DNA of 64,000 nucleotides from Manis javanica (GCF_040802235.1 NC_133158.1:152284401-152348400), one strand, 5' to 3'. Positions 9,501-22,468 are shown, numbered from the stretch's first letter. Made by a program: numbers and translations. Notes: generated by a model not told the origin, from the letters alone.

Positions 9501-10636
9501 AAAGACACCATCGATAGAACAAAGAGTTATCCTGGACTATGGGAGAGTATATTCATAAATGACAGATCCGATCAAGGGGTGACATCCAATACACATAAAG
9601 AGTTCACGCACCTCAACAGACAGAAAGCAAATACTCCAATCAAAAAATGGGCAGAGGAGCTGAACAGACTCTTCCGCAAGCAAGGAATTCAAGTGGCCAA
9701 CAGGCACATGAAAAGATGCTCCACCTGGCTAATCATCAGAGAAATCCAAATTAAAACCACCATGAGATATCACCTCACACAAGTCAGGATGGCCACCATC
9801 CAGAAGACACACAACAGATGTGGGCAAGGTTGTGGGAGAGGGGAACCCTCCTACACTGCTGGTGGGAACCTAAGTCAGTTCGTCCGTTGGGGAAAGCTGT
9901 GTGGAGGTTCCTCAAGGAGCTCAGAATAGAAATACCATTTCACCCAGGAATTCCACTTCTAGGAATTTACCCTAGGAATGCGGCAGCCCGGTTGGCAGAG
10001 GACAGATGCACCCCTATGTTAATCGCAGCACTATTTACAATAGACAAGAAATGGAAATGTCCATCAGTAGAGGCAAGCATAAAGAAGAGGTGGTACATAT
10101 ACACAATGGAATATTACTCAGCCGTAAGACAAAAACAGATCCTACCGTTTGCCACAACATGGATGTAGCTAGAGGGTAGTATGCTCAGTGAAATAAGCCA
10201 GGCGGAGAAAGACAAGCACCAAATGATTTGACTCATATGTGGAGTAAAAGAACAAAGAAAAACGGAAGGATCAAAACAGCAGCAGAATCACAGAACCCAA
10301 GAATGGAGTAACAGTTACCAAAGAGAAAGGGACTGGGGTGGATGCATTGCCAAGGGAGGGAGAAGGGTGGGGAAAAGATAGGGGGCCTTATGATTCGCAT
10401 TTATAATGTGGGGGGGGCGTGGCACAGGGAGAGCTGTGCAACACAGAGAAGACACGTAGTGATTCTACAGCATCTTACTTACTACGCTGCTGTACAGTGA
10501 CTGTCATCGGTTTGTGGGGGGGGGGTGCTTGGTGAAGGGGGGAGTCTAGTAAACATAATGTTCTTCATGTAACTGTAGATTATTGATAACAAAATGAATA
10601 AAAATAAAATATAATAAAAGTGAGAAAGTAAAAATG
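6575..10636 (+). mobile_element. Scrambled L1 segment spanning units A to B
   Basis: All pieces are L1 ORF2 or 3' end in the plus orientation, but not in L1 order. At 6,575-7,180 lies ORF2 C-terminal sequence, at 7,197-7,690 the reverse-transcriptase core (translated GTRQGCPL and the catalytic FADD motif), at 7,690-8,645 and again at 8,690-9,672 the region after the palm, and then the C-terminus, 3'UTR and A-rich tail to about 10,636. Stops and frameshifts break ORF2 everywhere; the longest open piece is 255 codons at 9,162-9,929. It is not autonomous. Confidence 0.88.
7690..9672 (+). repeat. 1.0-kb tandem duplication within the L1 segment, unit A
   Basis: Sequence at about 7,690-8,645 is repeated at about 8,690-9,672 with an offset of 1,001-1,003 bp, and an indel near 8,495/9,497. 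The copies differ at scattered positions, so this duplication is older than the spread of the units, all of which carry it. Confidence 0.9.
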
Positions 10637-10757
10637 GTTTCCCAGTTTACTGTGTTGTGTTCTTTATATACCAGACACAGGACCCCAAAATGAGACCAAA
10701 GAGAAAGTCTGGGCTGGTAGGCCCTGTCCGAATGTGAGATGTTCCTATGCTGAAACC

Positions 10758-11428
10758 TGGTGGTACCTTGCCTACGCTTTCTGGGAAGCAAAGAAAGAAT
10801 CTGCCTGCTAGCTAGAGTAAGGGAAGTCATGCGGTCGGACCCCTCCTCCGAATCTGTCCCCTGCCTGGCTGGCCATGGCGGAGAACGCATGCCTGGCTCG
10901 AGGCCTCCCAGAGAAGATGGGAAGGCCCGGAGCGAGGGCGGTCCACGTGCCCCGGCCGACCTGGCCTCCGGAACCGCGGGGGAAGAGGGAGGGGTGCACG
11001 GCATTGGCCATCGCACCCCGGATGCTGAGCGCAGGCAGAGCCGGCACACGGGCAGGGTGAGCCATGACAGACGCCGGCACTGCGGCCCTGAACGGTCTGC
11101 ACGGCGGTCTCGCTGGCCCAAACACCTGCACGGCACTCAGCGGGCAGTCCCGGGGGCAAGGGATTCTACTGGGTTTGGCGTTGCGGCCACGCCCTGTGAC
11201 CTTTGGGCAGGGGCTCCTGTGGGAGGGGCTGGTGTGCTCACGGCGGTGGGGGCCCCGTGATGCGTTCCCCCTGGGTGACATCACGGTTGCCCGGGCTCCT
11301 ATGTGATGCGTCCCCTGGCTGACCAATCAGAGGTCACCCTAGCTGGGCAGCTCAGTGCGAGCTTGGCCTGAGAAGGAGTTAGAAGCTCTCCCTAGCTTCA
11401 TACGCTATTCTCCTGCCTGCCTCAAACG
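10758..11428 (+). promoter_or_regulatory. CpG-rich promoter-like block, unit B
   Basis: Near-identical copy of the block at 890-1,560, with the CCAAT box at 11,323-11,327 and no ATG between it and the in-frame ATG at 11,557. Confidence 0.55.
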
Positions 11429-11442
11429 AAGGACTAACTGAC

Positions 11443-12370
11443 ACGACGCCACCCTCGTGGGCTGCCGTCGTCAGGTCCCCACCGGCCCGACACAGGGCCG
11501 TGGAGATCATCACAACCGCCCGCCTCGGGCTGGACTGTGACGTGGAGGACGAACCTATGGAGGTAACATCAAGCTCCCGGGCCATCATCTTCTGGTCCAC
11601 ACCGGCCCCACGCCGGGCCGAGGGCATCATCACAACATCCGGCCTGGGGCCGAAAAGTGATGCGGACGAAGAACCTATGGACACAACACCACCCGACCGG
11701 GCCATCGTCCTCCGTTCCGCAACGGCCCCACACCAGGCCGTGGGCATCATCACAACCGCCGGCCTGGGGCCGGACCCTGACCCGGAGGACGAACCTATGG
11801 ACACAACACCACCCGACTGGGCCATCGTCTTCCACTCCGCACCGGCCCCACACCAGGCCGTGGGCGTCATCACTGCCGCCGGCCTGGGGCCGGACCCTGA
11901 CCCGGAGGACGAACCTATGGACACAACACCACCCGACCGGGCCATCGTCTTCCGGTCTGCACCGGCCCCACACCAGGCCGTGGGTATCATCACAACAGCC
12001 GGCCTAGGGCCGGACAGTGATGTGGAGGAAGAACCTATGGACACAACACCACCCGACTGTGCCATCGTCTTCCGGTCCACACCGGCCCCACACCAGGCCG
12101 TGGGCGTCATCACAACAGCCGGCCTAGGGCCGGACAGTGATGCGGAGGAAGAACCTATGGACACAACACCACCCGACTGTGCCATCGTCTTCCGGTCCAC
12201 ACCGGCCCCACACCAGGCCGTGGGCGTCATCACAACAGCCGGCCTAGGGCCGGACAGTGATGCGGAGGAAGAACCTATGGACACAACACCACCCGACTGT
12301 GCCATCGTCTTCCGGTCCGCACCGGCCCCACGCCAGGCCGTGGGCGTCATCACAGCCGCCGGCCTCCTGG
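11443..12370. repeat. 120-bp minisatellite (7 full repeats), unit B
   Basis: Largest of the three arrays, with two more repeats than unit A. Three adjacent repeats at about 11,990-12,350 are almost identical, which points to very recent local expansion. Confidence 0.95.
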
Positions 12371-12456
12371 CCCCCTCCCATAACATCCTCACGGGCCCCA
12401 CCCGATGCCGCACGTGGCACCGCTGCCGGAGTCAGCCCTACCCCCGACGATGGTGA
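11557..12456 (+). CDS. Putative 40-residue-repeat protein, unit B (299 aa)
   Basis: Longest version of the repeat ORF, starting at the same weak-context ATG and ending with the same unique tail and TGA (12,454-12,456). It differs from the unit A protein by two extra 40-residue repeats and by scattered substitutions, some changing residues (C to R near residue 17, W to R in a TTPPD-W motif). No frameshift or stop has been fixed in any of the three units. Function unknown; coding status unproven. Confidence 0.35.
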   Translation: MEVTSSSRAIIFWSTPAPRRAEGIITTSGLGPKSDADEEPMDTTPPDRAIVLRSATAPHQAVGIITTAGLGPDPDPEDEPMDTTPPDWAIVFHSAPAPHQAVGVITAAGLGPDPDPEDEPMDTTPPDRAIVFRSAPAPHQAVGIITTAGLGPDSDVEEEPMDTTPPDCAIVFRSTPAPHQAVGVITTAGLGPDSDAEEEPMDTTPPDCAIVFRSTPAPHQAVGVITTAGLGPDSDAEEEPMDTTPPDCAIVFRSAPAPRQAVGVITAAGLLAPSHNILTGPTRCRTWHRCRSQPYPRRW

Positions 12457-12543
12457 AGGGCTGGGCACACCACCCTCCTCAAGGCCGTCTAGAGCCCCCA
12501 TCCCCATGCCCCAGACAAGGCCGATGTTCATATCCTCCTATCC

Positions 12544-12549
12544 ATTAAA
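12544..12549 (+). promoter_or_regulatory. Poly(A) signal ATTAAA, unit B
   Basis: Same position relative to the ORF stop as in unit A, again followed by a GT-rich stretch. Confidence 0.45.
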
Positions 12550-12957
12550 CTCTTCCCCAAATTGTGTGTGTGTATGTGTGTGTGTGTATTGTATATTCCC
12601 ACTAAATCCTGTTCTTGCTAATATGTCTCTGCTCTGTTTACTCTTTCACTCAGCTGCAGAGGAAGGACTCACAGACACGAGGGATAATGTTTTGTGCCAC
12701 ACCAAAAGATGCAACATGTCCCATGCCCCAGTGACTGGGATGTGGAGGTAGCCGCGTTTTATGACTGTGCACGCTCGACGCGAGGTCTGCGTGCTGAGCG
12801 TTTAAGGGATGACAACCCAGGGGGAGGCAAGTCCAGAGGAGGGAGATGGGGTTGGCTTACGGGGCCCCTTCCCTCTTCTCCGCTACTGCTCTGGTAGCAA
12901 ATTCCTGCTGTGACACACAGAACCTCTCTGTTCATTTTGGTTTTGAAACATGTTTAG

Positions 12958-12960
<3 letters not shown>

Positions 12961-13018
<58 letters not shown>

Positions 13019-13022
13019 CGCG
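12961..13022. repeat. (TG)25(CG)6 tract, unit B
   Basis: Longest of the three alternating tracts, a candidate Z-DNA former. Confidence 0.97.
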
Positions 13023-13024
13023 CC

Positions 13025-14138
13025 TGTGTGAGTGTGTACCACTGCCCGTATCGGTCGAAAAAGTAATAAAGGGACACGCGACAGAGCGAACAGGTTGCAA
13101 ACAGTGACCAGAAAGGGTAAAGTTTTCCACTAGCTTCTGGGGATTTCCTTGCCATGTGTTTCTATACAATTTTAGGAAGATTTTGCTGGAAATGTCGCTG
13201 GGACCACTCTGAACCGTCACGGTAGTTAAGATAATAAGCCAGGACAGGAGAGCAGCAAAGAGCACCCACAGTGTGTCTCCTATGTATCAGGCCAAGCGCT
13301 ACAGGCTTTACTTCTACCACCTCACTTCATCTCTCACCATGACTGACGTGGGATGACCTTATGCACCACCTTCATACATGAGCAAAAAGTTACCTCAGAA
13401 TCACTTCCCTTCACAGAAAATCAATAAATGCAAGGACATAAACATTCCTAGAATTCCAGCCACCACCACCCAAATCTTTACGCTCAGCATCCTTTCAAAT
13501 CCAACAGAAACATAGCTCTAAATGCTATACGATTCCATTTCAGGTAGACCTCACTCCCATCTAAATGCCGAAATGCACTGAAACTCCACCTACACCTTGA
13601 CAGCAGAGGGGAGCAGTTTCCCCAGGAGCTAGCTGGCCTGCCACCTCACAGTGAGCCCACGGGCCACTAGCCCACACCAGCCCTGCGTGTCCCCAAAAGG
13701 TGGCTCCCTTAAGCTGTGACTACACATGCTCTCTTGGAGATGGGCAGCCAAGCAGGGCCACCGAGGTGACATCGGTGTGCAGGCACACAGACCAACTACT
13801 GGGCATGCACCTGCCTCAGCGCCAGCAGGCCAGCCGGGGTGCCCCGTGTGGGGCCTCGGATCTGCCCCGCAGCTCACGCAGCCACCCCAGCAGGGCCAGC
13901 CCCAGGGCAGAGCACCCGGAGGGTCCCCGCCCGCACCGGTTAGAGAGTCCAGGTGGCCACCTACCCCCAGCGGACTCGTGCCACCTACCCAGATGTTCCA
14001 ACCCATGGCCACTCCTCTCAAGACCCAAAGACACAGCTAACTCACAGAAACAAACACAAGGAATCAAGAATGAGAAGGAGACAGAGGAATCACTGTGCAC
14101 CTAGTGACAGTATGTTGATAAAAATGGGCAAAATAAGT
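13025..14138. other. Unit B spacer, no gene recognised
   Basis: Copy of the unit A spacer at 2,905-4,014 with very few differences. No gene is visible. Confidence 0.6.
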
Positions 14139-14686
<548 letters not shown>

Positions 14687-15198
14687 GAAAGCATAATACT
14701 AAACAATGCTATAGCTCATAACCAGGAGAGCAACGATGAAAGCACAGACAAGAACTACAAACAAAAAGAAGAAAGAAATCAAGTTTAGGAAGTGCACTAA
14801 GGACACAGCTATCAATTATCACACTAAAGGGAAAGACTTTAAATGCTCCAATCGAAAGACACAGGGTTGAATGAATGCATGAAAACTCAAGACCACCTAC
14901 GTGCTCCCTTACAGGAGGCTCACTTGAGATCCAAGCGCACAGACAAACTACAAGTTGAAGGGGTGGGAAAACGTCCCCTACAGAAGTGAAACCGAGAAAG
15001 AAAAAGAACAAAACTTTAAAGATGGCTTGGTAGGATTAAAGATGGCAGGCAGCATGAGAGGGGAGGCGGAAACCTCCTCCGAAAACCACATACATACATA
15101 CATACAGTATGGGAATATGACAACTACACCAGATCCTGGAAGAGAAGCGGGAAAGAAGGCTGCCGTGGCAGGCCGTCACCTCAAGGTGGAGGGTGATG

Positions 15199-16130
15199 TA
15201 CCAAGGCCGTGATCCAGAGGGACCCCGCCAGCACTTCTTCCTGCACCCGAGCTCAGCGGAGGGAGGAAGAGAAACGGAGCCGGGGAGGCGGGTGGAGGCT
15301 CAGGACCGCTGAACACCCAGCCCTGCAGATCTGCTCTGGGAGCACGAACCTACCTTACAGGATGCTCTGGAGGATGATCGGTGGGGTCGGAAAGCGAAGA
15401 CGGGTGGAATACTTGGAGAGACTTGACATTCCTGCCACTTGCGGAACACAGGGAGATCCACATCCGGCCGCTGTGGGGCAAAAGAAAGGCGGGCAGTCTG
15501 AGAGGCTTCGTCACAGCGAGGGAGCTGCGAAACGGGCAAGGGTTGCACAGAGCTTGCCACTCAGAAGAAAGCACAGGTGCGCAAAACTGTCCCGGTGCAC
15601 TCTGCCCCGTAGGTGGGGGAACTTTTAGGAGCTCCGGGCGCTCCAGACCCCTGGCTGGCTATGCAGCTCCAAGGCCTCCCCACCATGATGTGACTGATAC
15701 ACAACACGGCCTGCTGCACCTTCCTCCCCAACAGCACCGGCTCGCAAAGAGGCTGCCCCCTCCATCGCACCAGGCCAGCGACAGGACGGCCCCACCTATG
15801 GCAGCTACAGGTGCAAAGCACAGAGGCTTCTCCCTGCGTGCTCCGCAAACTGGCCCCGGCAGTGGAGACAGGCACTGCGGCCGGGAAGCAGGAGAGGCCT
15901 CTTTCCTCCTGCGGGCACCGGCACCGCTCCCGTGACCCCTGCCTGCCATCACCCCAAGGACTGAGCAGCTCCAGAGACAAAAGCTTCTGGGCGCTAGAGG
16001 GTGCCACCTACAAATAGGAAACGTCAAAGTCAAAGGAACCTGCTAACTGGACTCGAGCAATCTTCGTGAAAGGGATCTCAACATAAAAATCAGAAACATG
16101 CTCAAGGAGCTACAGCAAAAAATTGCCCCT
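15199..16130 (+). other. GC-rich block, possible L1 5' region, unit B
   Basis: Copy of the block at 5,061-5,995. A one-base difference near 15,587 joins frames that are separate in unit A and gives a 184-codon frame here and in unit C, so the frame is not conserved across the array. Confidence 0.35.
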
Positions 16131-16149
16131 GTCTCTTGAGCATAATTAC

Positions 16150-16214
16150 CTGTCCCTCCCTCTCCCTCTCTCCCTCCCTCCCTCTCTCTCTCTATCTCTC
16201 TCTCTCTCTATCTA

Positions 16215-16245
<31 letters not shown>

Positions 16246-16258
16246 GTCTCTATCTCTT
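16150..16258. repeat. CT-rich simple repeat, unit B
   Basis: Polypyrimidine tract corresponding to 6,013-6,127, with a different length. Confidence 0.95.
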
Positions 16259-16705
16259 CACGAGGAGCACTTTTGAGGCCTTGTTCTGAGAGGGACGCTG
16301 GGACAGCCCAGAGCTCTCAGGTCCACCCCGGCCGGTGTCAGGGCCGTCCCACAAGGGGTCTGACCGAACTGCAATGGGGGGACGCCGCACGTGTAACTCC
16401 ACAGGAGATAACAGTGCCGCACGCTAAGCCTTCCCATGAATGGCTAGAGGCTAGGTGACTCCACCGATATCAGGTGATGGCTACATCCCAGGCCTCATTT
16501 CCGTGGCAACCTTTTCTCCCTATGAAACCTGAAAGCAGCACATGGAAAGATACTATCAGTCTCCACCATCTCACTTCTCAGTTTAGGCTCGATGTTCCTG
16601 TATCACATCTTCTCTTCGTTTCAGTTTTCTCGGCGGGTTGGTGTCCTGAAAAACAAAAAAAAAATTGAATCAGGAATGGAATGAAATGGCAGGGGGTATA
16701 AGATT

Positions 16706-19700
16706 CTATTTAAAACACCATCAGCAGAACAAAGACATCTTACCGTATGGGAGGATGATATTCATAGATGACACATCCGATGAGGGGTTGACATCTAAAA
16801 TACGTATTAAGTGTTCATGCACTTCCACACACAAAAAGCAAATAATCCCAATCACAAAATGGGCAGAGGAGCTGAACAGACACTTCTCCAAACAAGAAAT
16901 TCAGGTGGCCAACAGGCACATGAAAAGATGCTCCACATCGCTTATCATCACAGAAACGCAAACTAATACCACCATGAGATATCACCTCACACAAGTCAGG
17001 ATGGCCACCACCCAGAAGACACACAACAGATGATGGCAAGGTTGTGGAGAGAGGGGAACCCTCCTACACTGCTGGTGGTGGGAGTGTAAATTGGTTCATC
17101 CGTTGAGGAAAAGCAGTGTGGAGGTTCCTCAAAAACCAAAAAATAGAAATACCATTTGACCCAGAAATCCCAATTCCAGTTATTTACGCCACAAGAATGC
17201 ATCAGCCCGGTTAGCAAAAGGCAGATGCACCCCTAGGTTAATCGCAGCAGTATTTGCGATAGACAAGAAATGGAAATTTTCGTCAGTAGAGGAATGCATA
17301 AAGAACAGGTGATACATAATCAAAAAGAAGGACAAGAACAATATGATCATCTTGCAAGACGCTGAAAAAGCATCTGACAAAACTCAACATCCACTCACGG
17401 TAAAAACTCTCAACAAAATGGGTCAGGAGGGCAAGTACCTCAACATAAGAAAGGCCACATATGTTAAAACCACAGCCAACATCACACTGAACAGTGAGAA
17501 GCTGAAAGCTGTTCCTCTGAGATGGGGAACAAGACAGGGATGCCCACTCTGACTGCGGTTCTTCAACATAGTACTGGAGGTCCTAGCCATGGCAAGTAGA
17601 CTAAACAAACAAATACAAGGAATCCAGACTGGTAAAGAAGAAGTCGAACTCTCACTGTTTGCAGATGACAAGATATTGGACTTAAAAAGAACCCGAAAGA
17701 CTTCACTCCGAAACGGCTGCAACAGATATCGGAAAAGAGCAGAGGCGCAGGACACAAACTGAATGCACAGAAATCTGTGGCTTTCCCATACACTAACGGT
17801 GACCAGGAAAACCATTCGATTCACAATGGCATCCAAATGAAGAAAATACCTAGTCACAAACCAAACCAAGGAAGTGAAAGACCGAAACCCTGAAACCTAT
17901 AAGACACTCACCACGTGAATTAAAGAGGACACTGACAAATGGAAACTCACCCCATGCCCTTGGCTAGGGACAATGCATATCATCAAAATGGCCATCCTGC
18001 CCAAAGCAATACGCAGATTTGATGCGATCCCTATCGAATCACCAACCGCATTCTTCAACCAACTGGAACAAGTAGTCCAAAAGTTCACCTGGAGACCCCA
18101 AAGACCCCAAATGAAGAGCCACAGCGGTCCTGAGAAGGAAGAATAAAGTGGGCGGGTGGGGGTGGATCTCCCTTCCCAACTTCCAGCTCTACTACGAAGC
18201 CACAGTAACCTAGACAGTTCGGCACTGCCACAAGAGGGAGCCACAGACCAGTGCAACAGAATAGAGACTCCACACATTAACCCCAACACATGTGGTCAAT
18301 TCAGACATGATAAAGGAGCCATGGACATACCATGGGGAAGGGACCGTCTCTTCGACAGATGGTGCCGGCAAAAACAGGACAGCTACATGTAAGAGAATGA
18401 ACCTGGAGCACGGTCTAACCCCACACACAAGAGCAAGTCCGAAATGGATCAAAGACCTGAATGTCACTCATGAAACCATAAACCTCTTAGAGAAAAACAT
18501 GGGCAAAAATCTCTTGGACATGAACACGAGCGACTTCTGCATGAACATACCTCCCCGGGCAAGGGCAAGGGAAACAGACGCAAAAATGAACAAGGGGGAC
18601 GAAACCAAGCTGAAAAGCCTCTGTTCTAAGGAGTTCTCCTGCACTATGGGAGAGTATATTCATAAAGGACAGATCCGATCAAGGGGTGACATCCAAAATA
18701 CATAAAGAGCTCACACAGCTCAACAGAGGGGAGGCAAGTTCTCCAATGAAAAAATGGGCAGAGGAGCTAAACAGACTAACAGTGAACTGAATAGAAAGAG
18801 AGATCAGGAAAACCATTCCATTCACAATGGCATCAGAAAAGGAAGAAAATCCCTAGGCATAAACCAAACCAAGGAAGTGAAAGACCGAAACCCTGAAACC
18901 TATAAGACACTCAGCACAGGACGTAGAGGACCCTAACAACTGGAAACTCACCCCATGCCCTTGGCTAGGGACAATGCATATCATCAAAATGGCCATCCTG
19001 CCCAAAGCAATACGCAGATTTGATGCGATCCCTATCGAATCACCAACCGCATTCTCCAACGAACTGGAACAAGTAGTTCAGAAGTTCACATGGAGACCCC
19101 AAAGACCCCAAACGAAGAGCCACAGCGGTCCTGAGAAAGAAGAATAAAGTGGGCGGGTGGGGGTGGATCTCCCTTCCCAACTTCAAGCTCTAGTACGAAG
19201 CCACAGTAATCTAGACAGTTTGGCACTGCCACAAGAGGGAGCCACAGACCAGTGCAACAGAATAGAGACTCCACACATTAACCCCAACACATGTGGTCAA
19301 TTCAGACATGATAAAGGAGCCATGGACATACCATGGGGAAGGGACCGTCTCTTCGACAGATGGTGCCGGCAGAAACAGGACAGCTACGTGTAAGAGAATG
19401 AACCTGGATCACGGTCTAACCCCACACACAAGAGCAAGTCCGAAATGGATCAAAGACCTGAATGTCACTCATGAAACCATAAACCTCTTAGAGAAAAACA
19501 TGGGCAAAAATCTCTTGGACATGAACACGGGCGACTTCTGCATGAACATACCTCCCCGGGCAAGGGCAAGGGAAACAGACGCAAAAATGAACAAGGGGGA
19601 CAAAACCAAGCTGAAAAGCCTCTGTACAGCAAAAGACACCATCGATAGAACAAAGAGTTATCCTGGACTATGGGAGAGTATATTCATAAATGACAGATCC

Positions 19701-20768
19701 GATCAAGGGGTGACATCCAATACACATAAAGAGTTCACGCACCTCAACAGACAGAAAGCAAATACTCCAATCAAAAAATGGGCAGAGGAGCTGAACAGAC
19801 TCTTCCGCAAGCAAGGAATTCAAGTGGCCAACAGGCACATGAAAAGATGCTCCACCTGGCTAATCATCAGAGAAATCCAAATTAAAACCACCATGAGATA
19901 TCACCTCACACAAGTCAGGATGGCCACCATCCAGAAGACACACAACAGATGTGGGCAAGGTTGTGGGAGAGGGGAACCCTCCTACACTGCTGGTGGGAAC
20001 CTAAGTCAGTTCGTCCGTTGGGGAAAGCTGTGTGGAGGTTCCTCAAGGAGCTCAGAATAGAAATACCATTTCACCCAGGAATTCCACTTCTAGGAATTTA
20101 CCCTAGGAATGCGGCAGCCCGGTTGGCAGAGGACAGATGCACCCCTATGTTAATCGCAGCACTATTTACAATAGACAAGAAATGGAAATGTCCATCAGTA
20201 GAGGCATGCATAAAGAAGAGGTGGTACATATACACAATGGAATATTACTCAGCCGTAAGACAAAAACAGATCCTACCGTTTGCCACAACATGGATGTAGC
20301 TAGAGGGTAGTATGCTCAGTGAAATAAGCCAGGCGGAGAAAGACAAGCACCAAATGATTTGACTCATATGTGGAGTAAAAGAACAAAGAAAAACGGAAGG
20401 ATCAAAACAGCAGCAGAATCACAGAACCCAAGAATGGAGTAACAGTTACCAAAGAGAAAGGGACTGGGGTGGATGCGTTGCCAAGGGAGGGAGAAGGGTG
20501 GGGAAAAGATAGGGGGCCTTATGATTCGCATTTATAATGTGGGGGGGGGGCGTGGCACAGGGAGAGCTGTGCAACACAGAGAAGACACGTAGTGATTCTA
20601 CAGCATCTTACTTACTACGCTGCTGTACAGTGACTGTCATCGGTCTGTGGGGGGGGGTGCTTGGAGAAGGGGGGAGTCTAGTAAACATAATGTTCTTCAT
20701 GTAACTGTAGATTATTGATAACAAAATGAATAAAAATAAAATATAATAAAAGTGAGAAAGTAAAAATG
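16706..20768 (+). mobile_element. Scrambled L1 segment spanning units B to C
   Basis: Same scrambled order of ORF2 pieces as in the segment at 6,575-10,636, including the 1.0-kb internal duplication (about 17,820-19,800). In the reverse-transcriptase core the motif reads FADD followed by K at about 17,665, where unit A has M. As in unit A, ORF2 is broken and non-autonomous. Confidence 0.88.
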
Positions 20769-20889
20769 GTTTCCCAGTTTACTGTGTTGTGTTCTTTATA
20801 TACCAGACACAGGACCCCAAAATGAGACCAAAGAGAAAGTCTGGGCTGGTAGGCCCTGTCCGAATGTGAGATGTTCCTATGCTGAAACC

Positions 20890-21560
20890 TGGTGGTACCT
20901 TGCCTACGCTTTCTGGGAAGCAAAGAAAGAATCTGCCTGCTAGCTAGAGTAAGGGAAGTCATGCGGTCGGACCCCTCCTCCGAATCTGTCCCCTGCCTGG
21001 CTGGCCATGGCGGAGAACGCATGCCTGGCTCGAGGCCTCCCAGAGAAGATGGGAAGGCCCGGAGCGAGGGCGGTCCACGTGCCCCGGCCGACCTGGCCTC
21101 CGGAACCGCGGGGGAAGAGGGAGGGGTGCACGGCATTGGCCATCGCACCCCGGATGCTGAGCGCAGGCAGAGCCGGCACACGGGCAGGGTGAGCCATGAC
21201 AGACGCCGGCACTGCGGCCCTGAACGGTCTGCACGGCGGTCTCGCTGGCCCAAACACCTGCACGGCACTCAGCGGGCAGTCCCGGGGGCAAGGGATTCTA
21301 CTGGGTTTGGCGTTGCGGCCACGCCCTGTGACCTTTGGGCAGGGGCTCCTGTGGGAGGGGCTGGTGTGCTCACGGCGGTGGGGGCCCCGTGATGCGTTCC
21401 CCCTGGGTGACATCACGGTTGCCCGGGCTCCTATGTGATGCGTCCCCTGGCTGACCAATCAGAGGTCACCCTAGCTGGGCAGCTCAGTGCGAGCTTGGCC
21501 TGAGAAGGAGTTAGAAGCTCTCCCTAGCTTCATACGCTATTCTCCTGCCTGCCTCAAACG
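20890..21560 (+). promoter_or_regulatory. CpG-rich promoter-like block, unit C
   Basis: Third copy of the block, with the CCAAT box at 21,455-21,459. Downstream, a C-to-T change creates an extra ATG at 21,672-21,674, out of frame with the main ORF. Confidence 0.55.
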
Positions 21561-21574
21561 AAGGACTAACTGAC

Positions 21575-22382
21575 ACGACGCCACCCTCGTGGGCTGCCGT
21601 CGTCAGGTCCCCACCGGCCCGACACAGGGCCGTGGAGATCATCACAACCGCCCGCCTCGGGCTGGACTGTGATGTGGAGGACGAACCTATGGAGGTAACA
21701 TCAAGCTCCCGGGCCATCATCTTCTGGTCCACACCGGCCCCACGCCGGGCCGAGGGCATCATCACAACATCCGGCCTGGGGCCGAAAAGTGATGCGGACG
21801 AAGAACCTATGGACACAACACCACCCGACCGGGCCATCGTCCTCCGTTCCGCAACGGCCCCACACCAGGCCGTGGGCATCATCACAACCGCCGGCCTGGG
21901 GCCGGACCCTGACCCGGAGGACGAACCTATGGACACAACACCACCCGACTGGGCCATCGTCTTCCACTCCGCACCGGCCCCACACCAGGCCGTGGGCGTC
22001 ATCACTGCCGCCGGCCTGGGGCCGGACCCTGACCCGGAGGACGAACCTATGGACACAACACCACCCGACCGGGCCATCGTCTTCCGGTCTGCACCGGCCC
22101 CACACCAGGCCGTGGGTATCATCACAACAGCCGGCCTAGGGCCGGACAGTGATGCGGAGGAAGAACCTATGGACACAACACCACCCGACTGTGCCATCGT
22201 CTTCCGGTCCACACCGGCCCCACACCAGGCCGTGGGCGTCATCACAACAGCCGGCCTAGGGCCGGACAGTGATGCGGAGGAAGAACCTATGGACACAACA
22301 CCACCCGACTGTGCCATCGTCTTCCGGTCCGCACCGGCCCCACGCCAGGCCGTGGGCGTCATCACAGCCGCCGGCCTCCTGG
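21575..22382. repeat. 120-bp minisatellite (6 full repeats), unit C
   Basis: Intermediate copy number. Repeat types and their order match unit B with one of the near-identical 3' repeats missing. Confidence 0.95.
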
Positions 22383-22468
22383 CCCCCTCCCATAACATCC
22401 TCACGGGCCCCACCCGATGCCGCACGTGGCACCGCTGCCGGAGTCAGCCCTACCCCCGACGATGGTGA
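21689..22468 (+). CDS. Putative 40-residue-repeat protein, unit C (259 aa)
   Basis: Same start, repeat motif and arginine-rich tail as the other two copies; TGA at 22,466-22,468. A nine-codon upstream ORF, from an ATG at 21,672 created by one base change, overlaps this start and could lower initiation here. No function can be assigned. Confidence 0.35.
   Translation: MEVTSSSRAIIFWSTPAPRRAEGIITTSGLGPKSDADEEPMDTTPPDRAIVLRSATAPHQAVGIITTAGLGPDPDPEDEPMDTTPPDWAIVFHSAPAPHQAVGVITAAGLGPDPDPEDEPMDTTPPDRAIVFRSAPAPHQAVGIITTAGLGPDSDAEEEPMDTTPPDCAIVFRSTPAPHQAVGVITTAGLGPDSDAEEEPMDTTPPDCAIVFRSAPAPRQAVGVITAAGLLAPSHNILTGPTRCRTWHRCRSQPYPRRW

Larger units (their letters stand above)
1..9870. repeat. Macrosatellite unit A (phase set by window start)
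   Basis: The first bases of the window recur at 9,871 and again at 20,002, so this stretch is one complete 9,870-bp unit in an arbitrary phase. The copies agree almost base for base through L1, CpG-rich, minisatellite, microsatellite and single-copy segments. Unit A is the most different of the three. It has fewer 120-bp repeats, a shorter (TG)n tract, and private substitutions around 5,130-5,180 and in the GATA tract near 4,310-4,440, where units B and C agree with each other. Array membership is seen directly; amplification by unequal exchange is inferred. Confidence 0.97.

Noticed and set aside
9162-9929. 255-codon open frame
   Set aside because: It is an L1 ORF2 C-terminal fragment, not a host gene, and ends at a frameshift.
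15381-15935. 184-codon frame in units B and C
   Set aside because: Broken by a one-base indel in unit A, and it lies in probable L1 5' sequence.
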